Positions 24,706 through 32,426 of a DNA stretch of 59,395 nucleotides are shown one piece after another; the stretch's first letter is position 1, and each line of letters starts with the position of its first letter. The position numbers and the translations under genes were made by a program. Source of the DNA: Bacillota bacterium (GTDB lineage: Bacteria > Bacillota > Dethiobacteria > DTU022); contig DUVX01000033.1 in NCBI GenBank assembly GCA_012840855.1, positions 1 to 59,395 on the forward strand, in the 5' to 3' direction. The notes beneath the pieces are model-generated. The model was given only the letters and a program-made list of their open reading frames with translations, was not told the origin of the DNA and did not search any database.

Positions 24706-25155
24706 ATGCGTGCAGTGGTACAGCGTGTGGAGAGGGCCTCGGTGGCGGTAGGCGCGGAAATCATCGGAAAGATCGGCCCCGGCCTTGTTGTCTACCTGGG
24801 CGTGGGGCGGGACGATAGCGCCGCCGATTGCAGCTACCTGGCCAAAAAGATTGCAGGGCTGCGTATATTCGAGGATGAGAGCGGGCGGATGAACCTCTCT
24901 GTCAGGGAAAACGGGGGGAGCATCCTCTGCATCTCCCAGTTCACCCTCTACGGTGATTGCCGTAGAGGGCGCCGGCCCAGCTTCACCGCCGCCGCTTTGC
25001 CGGAGAAAGCGGCGGAACTTTACGAGGAATTCTGCACCCGCTTGAGTGAGGAGGGGCTCGCGATCGCCCGGGGACGCTTCGGGGCGATGATGCAGATAGA
25101 GCAGGTTAACGACGGGCCGGTGACGATCCTGCTGGATAGCGGCAAGAATTTCTAG
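24706..25155 (+). CDS. dtd: D-aminoacyl-tRNA deacylase
   Basis: A 149-aa homodimeric DTD that removes D-amino acids mischarged on tRNA. The N-terminus [13 protein letters not shown], the active-site [17 protein letters not shown] (Ser-Gln-Phe-Thr motif) and the [10 protein letters not shown] end are diagnostic (Gly-cisPro motif). Length is typical. The start follows GGGGGAGG. The next ORF begins 88 bases later. Confidence 0.95.
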   Translation: MRAVVQRVERASVAVGAEIIGKIGPGLVVYLGVGRDDSAADCSYLAKKIAGLRIFEDESGRMNLSVRENGGSILCISQFTLYGDCRRGRRPSFTAAALPEKAAELYEEFCTRLSEEGLAIARGRFGAMMQIEQVNDGPVTILLDSGKNF

Positions 25156-25243
25156 CGATCTGCACTTTGGGATCGACAAAGCAATCTATTGGCAGCGGGA
25201 CAGCTGCCAAAAATGAGAGATCATTTGGGAAGGGTGAGGGTAA

Positions 25244-28200
25244 TTGCAGTATCGGGCTCCCCGGGGTACCCGGGACCTTTTGCCGGGGGAGATTGAAAGA
25301 TGGCATTTTCTCGAGGAAACATTCAGGGGGCTCTGCGCACTCTACGGCTACGGTGAGGTGCGCACGCCTTTTTTCGAGCAGACCGATCTTTTTGCTCGCA
25401 GTGTGGGTGAAGAGAGCGATATCGTTTCCAAGGAGATGTATACGTTTAAGGATCGCAGCGGCCGCAGCCTGACCCTGCGGCCTGAGGGTACGGCGGCGGT
25501 GGCTCGCGCTTACCTGGAAAATAATTTAAAAGACCGGCCGCAGCCGATCAAACTCTACTATGTGGGGCCCATGTTCCGCTATGATCGTCCGCAGGCAGGG
25601 CGTTACCGCCAGTTTCACCAGGTGGGGCTGGAGCTTTTCGGTGCCGCCCATCCCGTTGCCGACGCCGAGATTATCGCTCTATCCATCAATTTTTTGAAGG
25701 CGCTGCATATTGACGATTTCAACCTGGAGCTGAACAGCGTGGGCTGTCCCCGTTGCCGTCCCGCTTACGGGGAAGAGCTGCGCGGCTTCCTGCGCTCGCT
25801 CAAAGAGGAGCTCTGCTCGGACTGCCGGCGCCGCTTCGAGGAGAACCCCTTGCGGGCGCTGGACTGCAAGGAGCCCCGCTGCCGCGAACTGGTCCGGCAG
25901 GCGCCGATGATGCCCCAGCGCCTTTGCGCGGAATGCCGGATCCATTTCGCGGAGCTGCAGCGGATTCTCGATGGCCTGAAGATTCCCTTTCTCCTCAACC
26001 CCCGTCTTGTCCGCGGCCTCGACTATTACAGCCGCACCGCTTTTGAATTTGTTCCCCGTGAGGACAGGGCCCTCGGTTCTTTAGGCGGCGGCGGGCGCTA
26101 CGATTACCTCGTTGAGTACTGCGGCGGACCGCCCGTTCCCGGGGTGGGGGTAGCTCTGGGTATAGAGCGTCTCCTCACCGCCGCCGGGGCGGCGGCGATA
26201 TCGCCCTTCTCTACGGCGGAGCCGCCGCTCTATATCGCTTCGGCTGGAGAGGGCCTCTCCCCGGAGACGCTGGCCCTTGCGGAAGGACTCCGCCGCCGTG
26301 GCATCCCCGTGGAGACTGAGCTGATGGAGCGCAGCCTGAAGGGGCAGATGAAATATGCCGGCCGGAAAGGTTTCCCGGCGGTGCTGCTCATCGGCTCGCG
26401 CGAGCTGGAGACAGGGACCGTGACCCTGCGCCGCATGGACAGCGGCGAGCAGGAGACGGTGCCCCGCGCCGGGCTGGCGGAGAGGCTGCAGCGGGAGGGG
26501 CTTCTCCCCCGGCGGCAGGAGGCGACAGCCGGCGGAACGGCAGAGGGAGCGGAACCGCCGGGTTGCGGGGAGCTGCGCGCCGGCGATGCCGGCAAAGAGC
26601 TGGCCCTGCGGGGCTGGGTGCAGCGCCGTCGCGATCATGGCGGGCTTCTCTTTGTCGATCTGCGCGACCGCACCGGGCTGGTTCAACTGGTCTTCAACAG
26701 TGAGGGCGACCGGGAGCTTTTTGCCCTGGCCGAAAGCCTGCGCAGCGAGTACGTCATCGCTGTGCGGGGTAAAGTGCTCCGCCGCGATCCCGACCAGCGC
26801 AACCCCGCCCTGAAGACGGGCGAGATCGAGATTCAGGTTGCGCATCTGGAGATCCTCAATCGCTCGAAGACGCCGCCCTTTTATATCGAAGACGGGCTCC
26901 ATGTGGACGAAAACCTACGCCTGCGCTATCGCTATCTCGATCTGCGCCGTCCCGAGAACTACCGCCGTCTGGCGCTACGCCACCGTGCGGTAAAGCTGAT
27001 CCGTGATTATCTCGACGGGTGCGGCTTCCTGGAAATCGAGACCCCGGCGCTGACGCGCAGCACCCCTGAGGGGGCGCGTGATTACCTGGTACCCAGCCGG
27101 AGTAGCCCCGGTTCCTTTTACGCCCTGCCGCAATCGCCGCAGCTTTTCAAGCAACTGCTCATGGTGGGCGGCGTGGAGCGCTATTTTCAGATCGCCCGTT
27201 GCTTTAGGGATGAAGATCTGCGCGCGGACCGGCAGCCCGAGTTCACCCAGATCGATATCGAGGCCTCCTTCATGGAGAGGGAGCGCCTGTTTGCGATCAT
27301 GGAGGGGATGATGGCTCTCCTTTACAGCGGGCTCCTCGGCTATGAGCTGCCTCGCCCCTTCCTTCGGTTGACTTACCGCGAGGCGATGGAGCGTTACGGC
27401 ACCGACAAACCCGATCTGCGCTTCGGGATGGAGCTGATAGATTGCAGCGAACCGGCCCGGGAAAGCGAATTCAAGGTTTTCCGGAGCGCTCTCGAGGCCG
27501 GCGGAGCGGTCAAAGCGCTGCGGGCCCCGGGGAAGGGCGGCTACAGCCGCCGGGAGCTCGATGAGCTTGTCGCCCTCGCCGTTGGCTGGGGAGCGGGGGG
27601 GCTAGCCTGGTTAATCCGCGAGGAGCAGGGCTGGCGCTCGCCCATCGCTAAATTTTTCAGCCCCGCCCTGCTGGAGAAGATCGGGGAGCTTGCCGGAGCC
27701 GTTCCCGGCGATCTGCTGCTTTTTGCCGCCGGTGATAGATCGCTCTGCAATGAAGTCCTGGGCCGGATGCGGCTGCACCTCGCTCCGGAGAGCCTGCCGG
27801 CGGAGCCGCATTTTCTCTGGGTCGTCGACTTTCCCCTCTTCGAGTACGATCCGCTGGAGAAAAGGCTGACTCCGGCGCACCATCCCTTCACGGCGCCGCG
27901 GGAGGAAGATCTGCCGCTTCTCGAGAGTGAGCCCCTGGCGGTGCGCTCGCAGGCCTACGACCTGGTGCTTAATGGGGTGGAGCTGGGCTCGGGGAGCAAC
28001 CGGATCCACCGCCGCGAGATCCAGTGGCGCATCTTCCGGGAGCTGGGGATCTCGGAGGATGAAGCGATGGAGAAATTTTCTTTTCTCCTGGAAGCACTGG
28101 AGTACGGGGCGCCTCCCCACGGGGGGATCGCCCTGGGCCTGGACCGCCTGGTGGCTCTCTTCACCGGAGACGAGTCGATCCGGCAGGTGATCGCCTTTCC

Positions 28201-28321
28201 GAAGACCGCCGCTGGAAGCTGCCTGCTCACGGGCGCACCGGCTGAGGTGGCGCCGCAGCAGCTGCAGGAGCTGGGCCTCAGCATTAAATCCGCCTTAAAA
28301 GACGGCGGCCCAGACCGCTGA
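25244..28321 (+). CDS. hisS-aspS: Fused histidyl-tRNA synthetase / aspartyl-tRNA synthetase
   Basis: One uninterrupted frame of 1025 codons. Residues 1 to about 422 are a complete class II HisRS: APRGTRDLLP, motif 2 in VGPMFRYDRPQAGRYRQFHQ, the histidine loop LVRGLDYYSRTAFEF, motif 3 in VGVALGIERLL, and a C-terminal anticodon-binding domain ending in SLKGQMKYAGRKG and VTLRRMDSGEQETV. A linker of about 18 residues (425-442) leads into a complete AspRS: OB-fold GWVQRRRDHGGLLFVDLRDRTG, QSPQLFKQLLM, CFRDEDLRADRQPEFTQID, GAD-type insert, and motif 3 GGIALGLDRLV. There is no stop and no in-frame ATG, GTG or TTG in the linker, so a fused product is predicted. The genes are normally separate neighbours. 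The TTG start at 25244 follows AAGGGTGAGG. His in RRRDHG suggests a nondiscriminating AspRS. Confidence 0.88.
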   Translation: MQYRAPRGTRDLLPGEIERWHFLEETFRGLCALYGYGEVRTPFFEQTDLFARSVGEESDIVSKEMYTFKDRSGRSLTLRPEGTAAVARAYLENNLKDRPQPIKLYYVGPMFRYDRPQAGRYRQFHQVGLELFGAAHPVADAEIIALSINFLKALHIDDFNLELNSVGCPRCRPAYGEELRGFLRSLKEELCSDCRRRFEENPLRALDCKEPRCRELVRQAPMMPQRLCAECRIHFAELQRILDGLKIPFLLNPRLVRGLDYYSRTAFEFVPREDRALGSLGGGGRYDYLVEYCGGPPVPGVGVALGIERLLTAAGAAAISPFSTAEPPLYIASAGEGLSPETLALAEGLRRRGIPVETELMERSLKGQMKYAGRKGFPAVLLIGSRELETGTVTLRRMDSGEQETVPRAGLAERLQREGLLPRRQEATAGGTAEGAEPPGCGELRAGDAGKELALRGWVQRRRDHGGLLFVDLRDRTGLVQLVFNSEGDRELFALAESLRSEYVIAVRGKVLRRDPDQRNPALKTGEIEIQVAHLEILNRSKTPPFYIEDGLHVDENLRLRYRYLDLRRPENYRRLALRHRAVKLIRDYLDGCGFLEIETPALTRSTPEGARDYLVPSRSSPGSFYALPQSPQLFKQLLMVGGVERYFQIARCFRDEDLRADRQPEFTQIDIEASFMERERLFAIMEGMMALLYSGLLGYELPRPFLRLTYREAMERYGTDKPDLRFGMELIDCSEPARESEFKVFRSALEAGGAVKALRAPGKGGYSRRELDELVALAVGWGAGGLAWLIREEQGWRSPIAKFFSPALLEKIGELAGAVPGDLLLFAAGDRSLCNEVLGRMRLHLAPESLPAEPHFLWVVDFPLFEYDPLEKRLTPAHHPFTAPREEDLPLLESEPLAVRSQAYDLVLNGVELGSGSNRIHRREIQWRIFRELGISEDEAMEKFSFLLEALEYGAPPHGGIALGLDRLVALFTGDESIRQVIAFPKTAAGSCLLTGAPAEVAPQQLQELGLSIKSALKDGGPDR

Positions 28322-28592
28322 AGGCGTCAATGAGGTCATGCATCACCCCGGCGCCGCGGGAGATGATCAGCCCGGTGAGCAGGTAGTCGATATAGGTGCA
28401 GCGGATGAAACCGCCGCCGGCGATGGCCAGCAGGCCGCGGTCGGTAAGGTAGCAGACCAGGACGCCCAGAACGGCAGCGAGCAGCTTTGCCGGCAGCCGT
28501 CTGAGGAGGGGAAAAGATCCCCGCAGGGCCTCGGTGATAAATTCCACCACCACGGCCAGGTAAAAGAGAACGATGAGGGCTTCAGTCAACAT
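28284..28592 (-). CDS. Small membrane protein of unknown function
   Basis: A 102-aa hydrophobic protein with helices near residues 3-20 (ALIVLFYLAVVVEFITEAL), 33-50 (LLAAVLGVLVCYLTDRG), 53-60 and 66-80 (YLLTGLIISRGAGVMHDLI). The last part resembles small holin-like or phage-type membrane proteins seen in Bacillota, but I cannot name a family. The start at 28592 is set by GAGGAGGACCG in front of it. Its 3' end overlaps the end of the hisS-aspS ORF by 38 bases on the opposite strand. Confidence 0.6.
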   Translation of the reverse strand: MLTEALIVLFYLAVVVEFITEALRGSFPLLRRLPAKLLAAVLGVLVCYLTDRGLLAIAGGGFIRCTYIDYLLTGLIISRGAGVMHDLIDAFSGLGRRLLRRI

Positions 28593-28710
28593 CTTTACGG
28601 TCCTCCTCTCTATCTCCGGTGATCTATGATATGCTTGCTCACCATCAGGCGCCTTTAGGTTGGCCCTGCCTCCGGGCGCTTTGTTTTCCAGGATGTTACT
28701 TTTAGTTTGC

Positions 28711-28739
28711 TTGATTCTTGTTCTGAAATATGCTATGAT
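28711..28739 (+). promoter_or_regulatory. Sigma-A promoter of the 6S RNA
   Basis: TTGATT (28711-28716) and TATGAT (28734-28739) with exactly 17 bp between. Transcription would begin near 28746-28751, at the base of the long closing helix of the RNA that follows. Confidence 0.7.
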
Positions 28740-28750
28740 CCGGGTGCACA

Positions 28751-28934
28751 AGGACCCTGCTGTGTTCGTGTCTACCGGTAAAGTTTTGAGCTAACACATG
28801 ATTCTCGGGAGCCTGGTCTTTAGCTGTGGCGTAGCAGCCTCCCTTGAGAGGACCTACAAAGCAGTTAAGAGGGCACCCACTTTTTGGGGGAACAGTTCAA
28901 AACCCAACGGTCCACGGCATAGCGGGGTTTTTTT
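28751..28934 (+). ncRNA. ssrS: 6S RNA (RNA polymerase-binding regulator)
   Basis: About 184 bases, the usual 6S length, sandwiched between a good promoter and a T run. The ends pair: CCCTGCTGTG with CATAGCGGGG gives a ten-pair closing stem (with G-U pairs) that runs straight into TTTTTTT. Sequence landmarks of 6S RNA are present: TGTGTTCGTG after the closing stem, TTTTGAGCTAACACA opposite the central bubble, and GGTCCACGGCAT on the 3' side. They parallel the TGTTCG, TGAGC and CGGCAT boxes of the E. coli molecule. 6S RNA mimics an open promoter and binds sigma-A holoenzyme, damping transcription in stationary phase. The downstream gene mgtE starts 23 bases after its end. Confidence 0.78.
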
Positions 28935-28956
28935 GGTTGGAAAGGAGGAGTTGCCC

Positions 28957-30282
28957 TTGCCCCTCTTGATAGACGAACTCTCCACCCGGATCAGACAGGG
29001 CCTTCAGGAAGGTGTTCATCCGGGAGATCTGCTCGAACTGCTCGATCAGCTCAGCGACGAAGAGAAAACAGAGATATTGAAGCTGCTCTCTGACGACGAA
29101 GTGACGGCGCTGATCCAGGAGATGGAGCGTTTTGAGCAGGTATCTCTTTTTCGCCTTCTTGATTACGGCCGGGCTCCCGCTGTTCTTAAAGCGATGGCTT
29201 CCGACGATGCCGTCGATTTGCTAGGCGAGCTGTCGCCGGAGGAGATCGCCGCTTTGCTGCCGCTGGTGGATGAGGAGGGCGCCAAGTTCAGCGGGCTGCT
29301 GAAGTATCCCGAGGAGAGCGCCGGGGGGATCATGACTACTGAGTATATCTCCCTGCCGGCCGATCTGCCCGTGGAAGAAGCGATTGCACGGCTGCGCGAG
29401 ATCGCGCCCCAGGCGGAGACGATCTACTATGTATTTGTCGTTGATCTGGAAAACCGGCTCATCGGCGTGCTCTCGCTACGTGACCTCATCGCCGCTCCCG
29501 ATGGCACCCCGCTTAAAGAGATCATGCGGCACAACGTGATCAGCGTCAATGCCGCGCTCGATCAGGAAGAAGTCGCCCGGGTGGTGGTGAAATACGATCT
29601 GCTTGCTCTGCCGGTGGTCGACGACAGCAACCGCCTTCTGGGAATTATCACTTTTGACGACATCATGGATGTTCTGGAGCAAGAGGCCACGGAGGATATC
29701 TACCGCCTCGCCGGGGCCGGCGAGGTCACCGGCGTGGAGCTCATGGAGGCTTCCGCCTACCAGGTCGCCTGGCATCGCACTCCCTGGCTACTGCTGAGCA
29801 TGCTCGGGGGGATCGCGGCCGGTTACATTATGAGCACCTTCGAAAGCACCCTGGAAGCGATCCTGGTGCTCGCTTTCTTTATCCCGGTGATTATGGATAT
29901 GGGGGGCAATGTGAGCACACAGTCCTCGACGATCTTTGTCCGGGGGATCGCCACCGGGGAGATCAAGGGAAACGGTATCTGGCGGTATCTTTTTCGTGAG
30001 ATACGGGTGGGGCTTTTGATGGGGGTTCTCTTCGGTCTGCTGGTGGCCGCAGCAGCGTTGCTCTGGCGGGGAAACCCCGTTTTGGGGCTCGTTGTCGGCA
30101 CCTCCATGATCGCCACCATCTCGCTCGCCACGATTATCGGCACGCTGGTCCCGCTATTTTTTCACAAGCTTAAAATAGATCCGGCGATAACCTCGGGGCC
30201 CCTGGTGACGACGATCAAGGATATCACCGGCCTGCTCATCTATTTCGGAATGGCTACTCTTTTTCTTGATTATCTTTGTTGA
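28957..30282 (+). CDS. mgtE: Magnesium transporter MgtE
   Basis: A 441-aa Mg2+ channel. The cytoplasmic N domain (about 1-125) has repeats such as LLELLDQLSDEEKTEIL and LLGELSPEEIAALLPL. Two CBS domains follow (MTTEYISLPADLPVEEAI and MRHNVISVNAALDQEEV), then five membrane helices with PVIMDMGGNVSTQSST, the conserved pore segment. The CBS domains close the channel when Mg2+ is high. A longer reading frame upstream runs through the 6S RNA and is not real. A TTG at 28957 is 8 bases from AAAGGAGG (28941-28948); another TTG at 28951 is too close. No M-box riboswitch is seen. Confidence 0.92.
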   Translation: MPLLIDELSTRIRQGLQEGVHPGDLLELLDQLSDEEKTEILKLLSDDEVTALIQEMERFEQVSLFRLLDYGRAPAVLKAMASDDAVDLLGELSPEEIAALLPLVDEEGAKFSGLLKYPEESAGGIMTTEYISLPADLPVEEAIARLREIAPQAETIYYVFVVDLENRLIGVLSLRDLIAAPDGTPLKEIMRHNVISVNAALDQEEVARVVVKYDLLALPVVDDSNRLLGIITFDDIMDVLEQEATEDIYRLAGAGEVTGVELMEASAYQVAWHRTPWLLLSMLGGIAAGYIMSTFESTLEAILVLAFFIPVIMDMGGNVSTQSSTIFVRGIATGEIKGNGIWRYLFREIRVGLLMGVLFGLLVAAAALLWRGNPVLGLVVGTSMIATISLATIIGTLVPLFFHKLKIDPAITSGPLVTTIKDITGLLIYFGMATLFLDYLC

Positions 30283-30616
30283 GATGTCAGCCGGCGACAG
30301 GTTGCCATATTAAATGCAGCACCCGCTCTTTTTGCTGTTGCGAAAATTTTTATCCTGCTTGAAAGAAGAGATCGGTTGCGGATAATGGCGAGATAGCACG
30401 AGGGCCGGCGGCGGAATCGATCTAAAAACAACAAAATAGGTCAGCATACCCGAATATACATTACATAAAATTGTATATACTGTTAATTACTAGTGAGAAG
30501 AGGATGGTTTATTCCTCTTTTTTTTTATTTGGTGCCTTTTACAGGCAGGAGATCGGTAAAGTGGCGCGAATTGAATATCAGGTGGTGGATTGTGGGGTAA
30601 AGTGGGTGAGGCGGGC
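30283..30616. other. Intergenic region between mgtE and mraZ
   Basis: 334 bases with no gene I can support. The left 150 bases are moderately GC-rich with scattered GCCGGC words. From 30430 the DNA is AT-rich and holds an inverted repeat TATACA-N11-TGTATA (30455-30477), a TATACT hexamer (30476-30481) that could be a -10 box without a convincing -35, and a terminator hairpin (30498-30526). A short frame reading through 30471-30665 is a shadow of the leader and the mraZ start. Confidence 0.6.
30498..30526 (+). terminator. Intrinsic terminator in the mraZ leader
   Basis: AAGAGGA (30498-30504) pairs with TCCTCTT (30513-30519) over an 8-base loop and runs into nine T residues. It either ends read-through from mgtE or attenuates the dcw operon; 90 bases separate it from mraZ. 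Confidence 0.7.
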
Positions 30617-31048
30617 GTGTTTACCGGTGAATATCTACATACGCTCGATCAAAAGAGTCGGGTGATCATTCCCGCCAGGTTCCGGGAGGAGCTGGGGGAT
30701 ACCTTTATGATCTCCCGCGGCCTCGACCGGTGTATCTTTGTCTACCACCTTAATGAATGGAGCAAGATCGAACAGAAGGTCAAAGAGCTGCCCCTGACCA
30801 GGAGCGATGCACGGGCTTTTACTCGCTACCTCTTTTCCGGCGCCGCCGAAGTAGAGACGGATCGGCAGGGGCGGGTCTTAATCCCCCAGGGCTTGCGCGA
30901 GTACGCCCGTATTGAAAAAGAGGTTATGATCATCGGCGTCTCCAACCGCGTGGAAGTATGGAGCGCCGAGGCCTGGAAAGAATATACCAGCGCGGAAAAT
31001 CTTGATTTCGAGGCCGCTGCCGAAAAACTGGCGGATCTTGTTTTCTGA
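30617..31048 (+). CDS. mraZ: Transcriptional regulator / division cluster protein MraZ
   Basis: A 143-aa protein with two SpoVT-AbrB-like swapped-hairpin repeats: GEYLHTLDQKSRVIIPARFRE near the start and AAEVETDRQGRVLIPQGLREYA in the second half. MraZ binds DNA repeats upstream of itself and controls the dcw operon. The GTG at 30617 yields the standard short N-terminus (VFTGEYLHTLD) and has GGGTGAGG five bases before it; an in-frame upstream codon at 30590 would add an atypical leader. It is the first gene of the dcw cluster. Confidence 0.93.
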   Translation: MFTGEYLHTLDQKSRVIIPARFREELGDTFMISRGLDRCIFVYHLNEWSKIEQKVKELPLTRSDARAFTRYLFSGAAEVETDRQGRVLIPQGLREYARIEKEVMIIGVSNRVEVWSAEAWKEYTSAENLDFEAAAEKLADLVF

Positions 31049-31061
31049 TCGGAGGACGGCG

Positions 31062-32021
31062 ATGATCGAAAAACATATTCCGGTAATGGTTGAAGAGGTA
31101 ATTTTTTACCTCAACTGCCGTGACAGCGGTATCTATGTGGATGCTACCGTGGGGGACGGCGGGCACGCCGCCGCCATCTGCAGAACGCTGGGGCCTGACG
31201 GGTTCCTCATCGGTCTGGACTGGGACGGTGCGGCTCTAGAGCGGGCCGCTGAAAGACTGGCGAAATTTAAGGGGAAATTTATCCTGCGCCAGCGCAGTTA
31301 TGCCGGCCTCAGTGAGGTCCTGGAAGAGGAGGGGATCTCCCAGGTGGATGGAATCTTGCTGGATCTCGGCGTCTCCACGCTACAGCTGAGCGATCCCTCG
31401 CGCGGTTTTTCATACCAGCAGGATGAACCGCTCGATATGCGCATGGATCATCGCCTGGAAAAGAGCGCTGCCGATCTGGTCAACGGCCTGCCGCAGGCGG
31501 AGCTATCTCGACTGATCTACCGCTATGGGGAGGAGAGGTGGGCCCGGCGGATTGCAGCAGGGATCGTGTCGACTCGCAAAAAAAGCGGCCCCATCGAAAG
31601 CGGAGCGGCGCTGGCTGAGGTGATCAAAAGGGCGATCCCGGCGGCGGCACGCCGTAAGGGCGGCCACCCCGCGCGGCGCACATTTCAGGCGCTACGCATC
31701 GCCGTCAACGGCGAGCTGGATAATATTGAAGCTGTTCTGCCACAGGCGGTGACAACGCTGCGGCCCGGGGGGAGGATCTGCGTCATCGCTTATCATTCCC
31801 TGGAGGATCGCATTGTAAAGCGTTTCTTCCGGAAGCGCTCCCGCCGCTGCAGCTGTCCGCCCATGGTTCCCTGCACCTGCGGTGGGGATGGGGAGCTGAT
31901 CCGGATAACCCGGAAGGCGGTGCGGCCCTCCGCCGAAGAGGTGAGAGACAATTTCCGCGCCCGCAGTGCGCTGCTACGTGCTGCGGAGAGGAGCGTTCTA
32001 TCGAGCGAGGAAGGTGCATAA
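31062..32021 (+). CDS. rsmH: 16S rRNA (cytosine(1402)-N4)-methyltransferase
   Basis: A 319-aa RsmH (MraW). It opens EKHIPVMVEEVI and has the SAM site VDATVGDGGHAAA. GILLDLGVSTLQL, DEPLDMRMD and the C-terminal IAYHSLEDRIVKRFF are diagnostic. It methylates N4 of C1402 in the ribosomal P-site of 16S rRNA. The ATG follows CGGAGGACG, 13 bases after the mraZ stop. Confidence 0.95.
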   Translation: MIEKHIPVMVEEVIFYLNCRDSGIYVDATVGDGGHAAAICRTLGPDGFLIGLDWDGAALERAAERLAKFKGKFILRQRSYAGLSEVLEEEGISQVDGILLDLGVSTLQLSDPSRGFSYQQDEPLDMRMDHRLEKSAADLVNGLPQAELSRLIYRYGEERWARRIAAGIVSTRKKSGPIESGAALAEVIKRAIPAAARRKGGHPARRTFQALRIAVNGELDNIEAVLPQAVTTLRPGGRICVIAYHSLEDRIVKRFFRKRSRRCSCPPMVPCTCGGDGELIRITRKAVRPSAEEVRDNFRARSALLRAAERSVLSSEEGA

Positions 32022-32023
32022 CA

Positions 32024-32419
32024 GTGTTACAGGCCAGAAAAGCAGCTCTACCCCTCCGGCCCGTACCGGAGCCGCCTTACGGGGCGGCGGGGAAGCTGCA
32101 GACAAAAACTAAAGATCGCCGCAAGGGCTTGAAAGGTATATCGCTTATTCTACTGCTCGGCTGCTTTTTTTTCGGCCTGGTGGTTATCGCCCAGTATTCA
32201 TCGATCGTGACTTTGAACTATCGGCTTTATCAGGCCGAAACGAGGATCAAGGAGCTCGACGAAGAATATCGTCAGCTTGAGCAGCAGGCCGCCCGGTTGA
32301 GTTCCCTTTCGCGCATCGAGACCATCGCCCGCACGGAGCTGGGCATGCGCGAACCGGAAAGCGGCCAGCTGATGGTCGTGACGGCGGGGCGGGAAGAGAG
32401 TTCGTCGCCGGGGGAGTGA
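32024..32419 (+). CDS. ftsL: Cell division protein FtsL
   Basis: A 131-aa single-pass protein. It has a basic cytoplasmic N-terminus (about 1-40), one membrane helix (ISLILLLGCFFFGLVVIA) and an extracellular leucine-zipper-like coil (YQAETRIKELDEEYRQLEQQAARL), ending in IARTELGMREPESGQ. This is the FtsL/DivIC layout. FtsL joins FtsQ (DivIB) and DivIC in the complex that activates septal wall synthesis. Its position between rsmH and the class B PBP is the classic ftsL place. The GTG start follows GGAAGGTG. Confidence 0.85.
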   Translation: MLQARKAALPLRPVPEPPYGAAGKLQTKTKDRRKGLKGISLILLLGCFFFGLVVIAQYSSIVTLNYRLYQAETRIKELDEEYRQLEQQAARLSSLSRIETIARTELGMREPESGQLMVVTAGREESSSPGE

Positions 32420-32426
32420 ACGCTCC

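Noticed and set aside
25156-25243. T-box leader for hisS-aspS
   Set aside because: Only 88 bases, with no AGGGTGG-type core and no terminator.
28798-28956. Upstream extension of the mgtE frame
   Set aside because: It runs through the 6S RNA and its terminator; the ribosome site at 28941 sets the start at 28957.
28640-28956. M-box (magnesium) riboswitch upstream of mgtE
   Set aside because: The sequence lacks the M-box conserved core and instead fits the 6S RNA ends and bubble.
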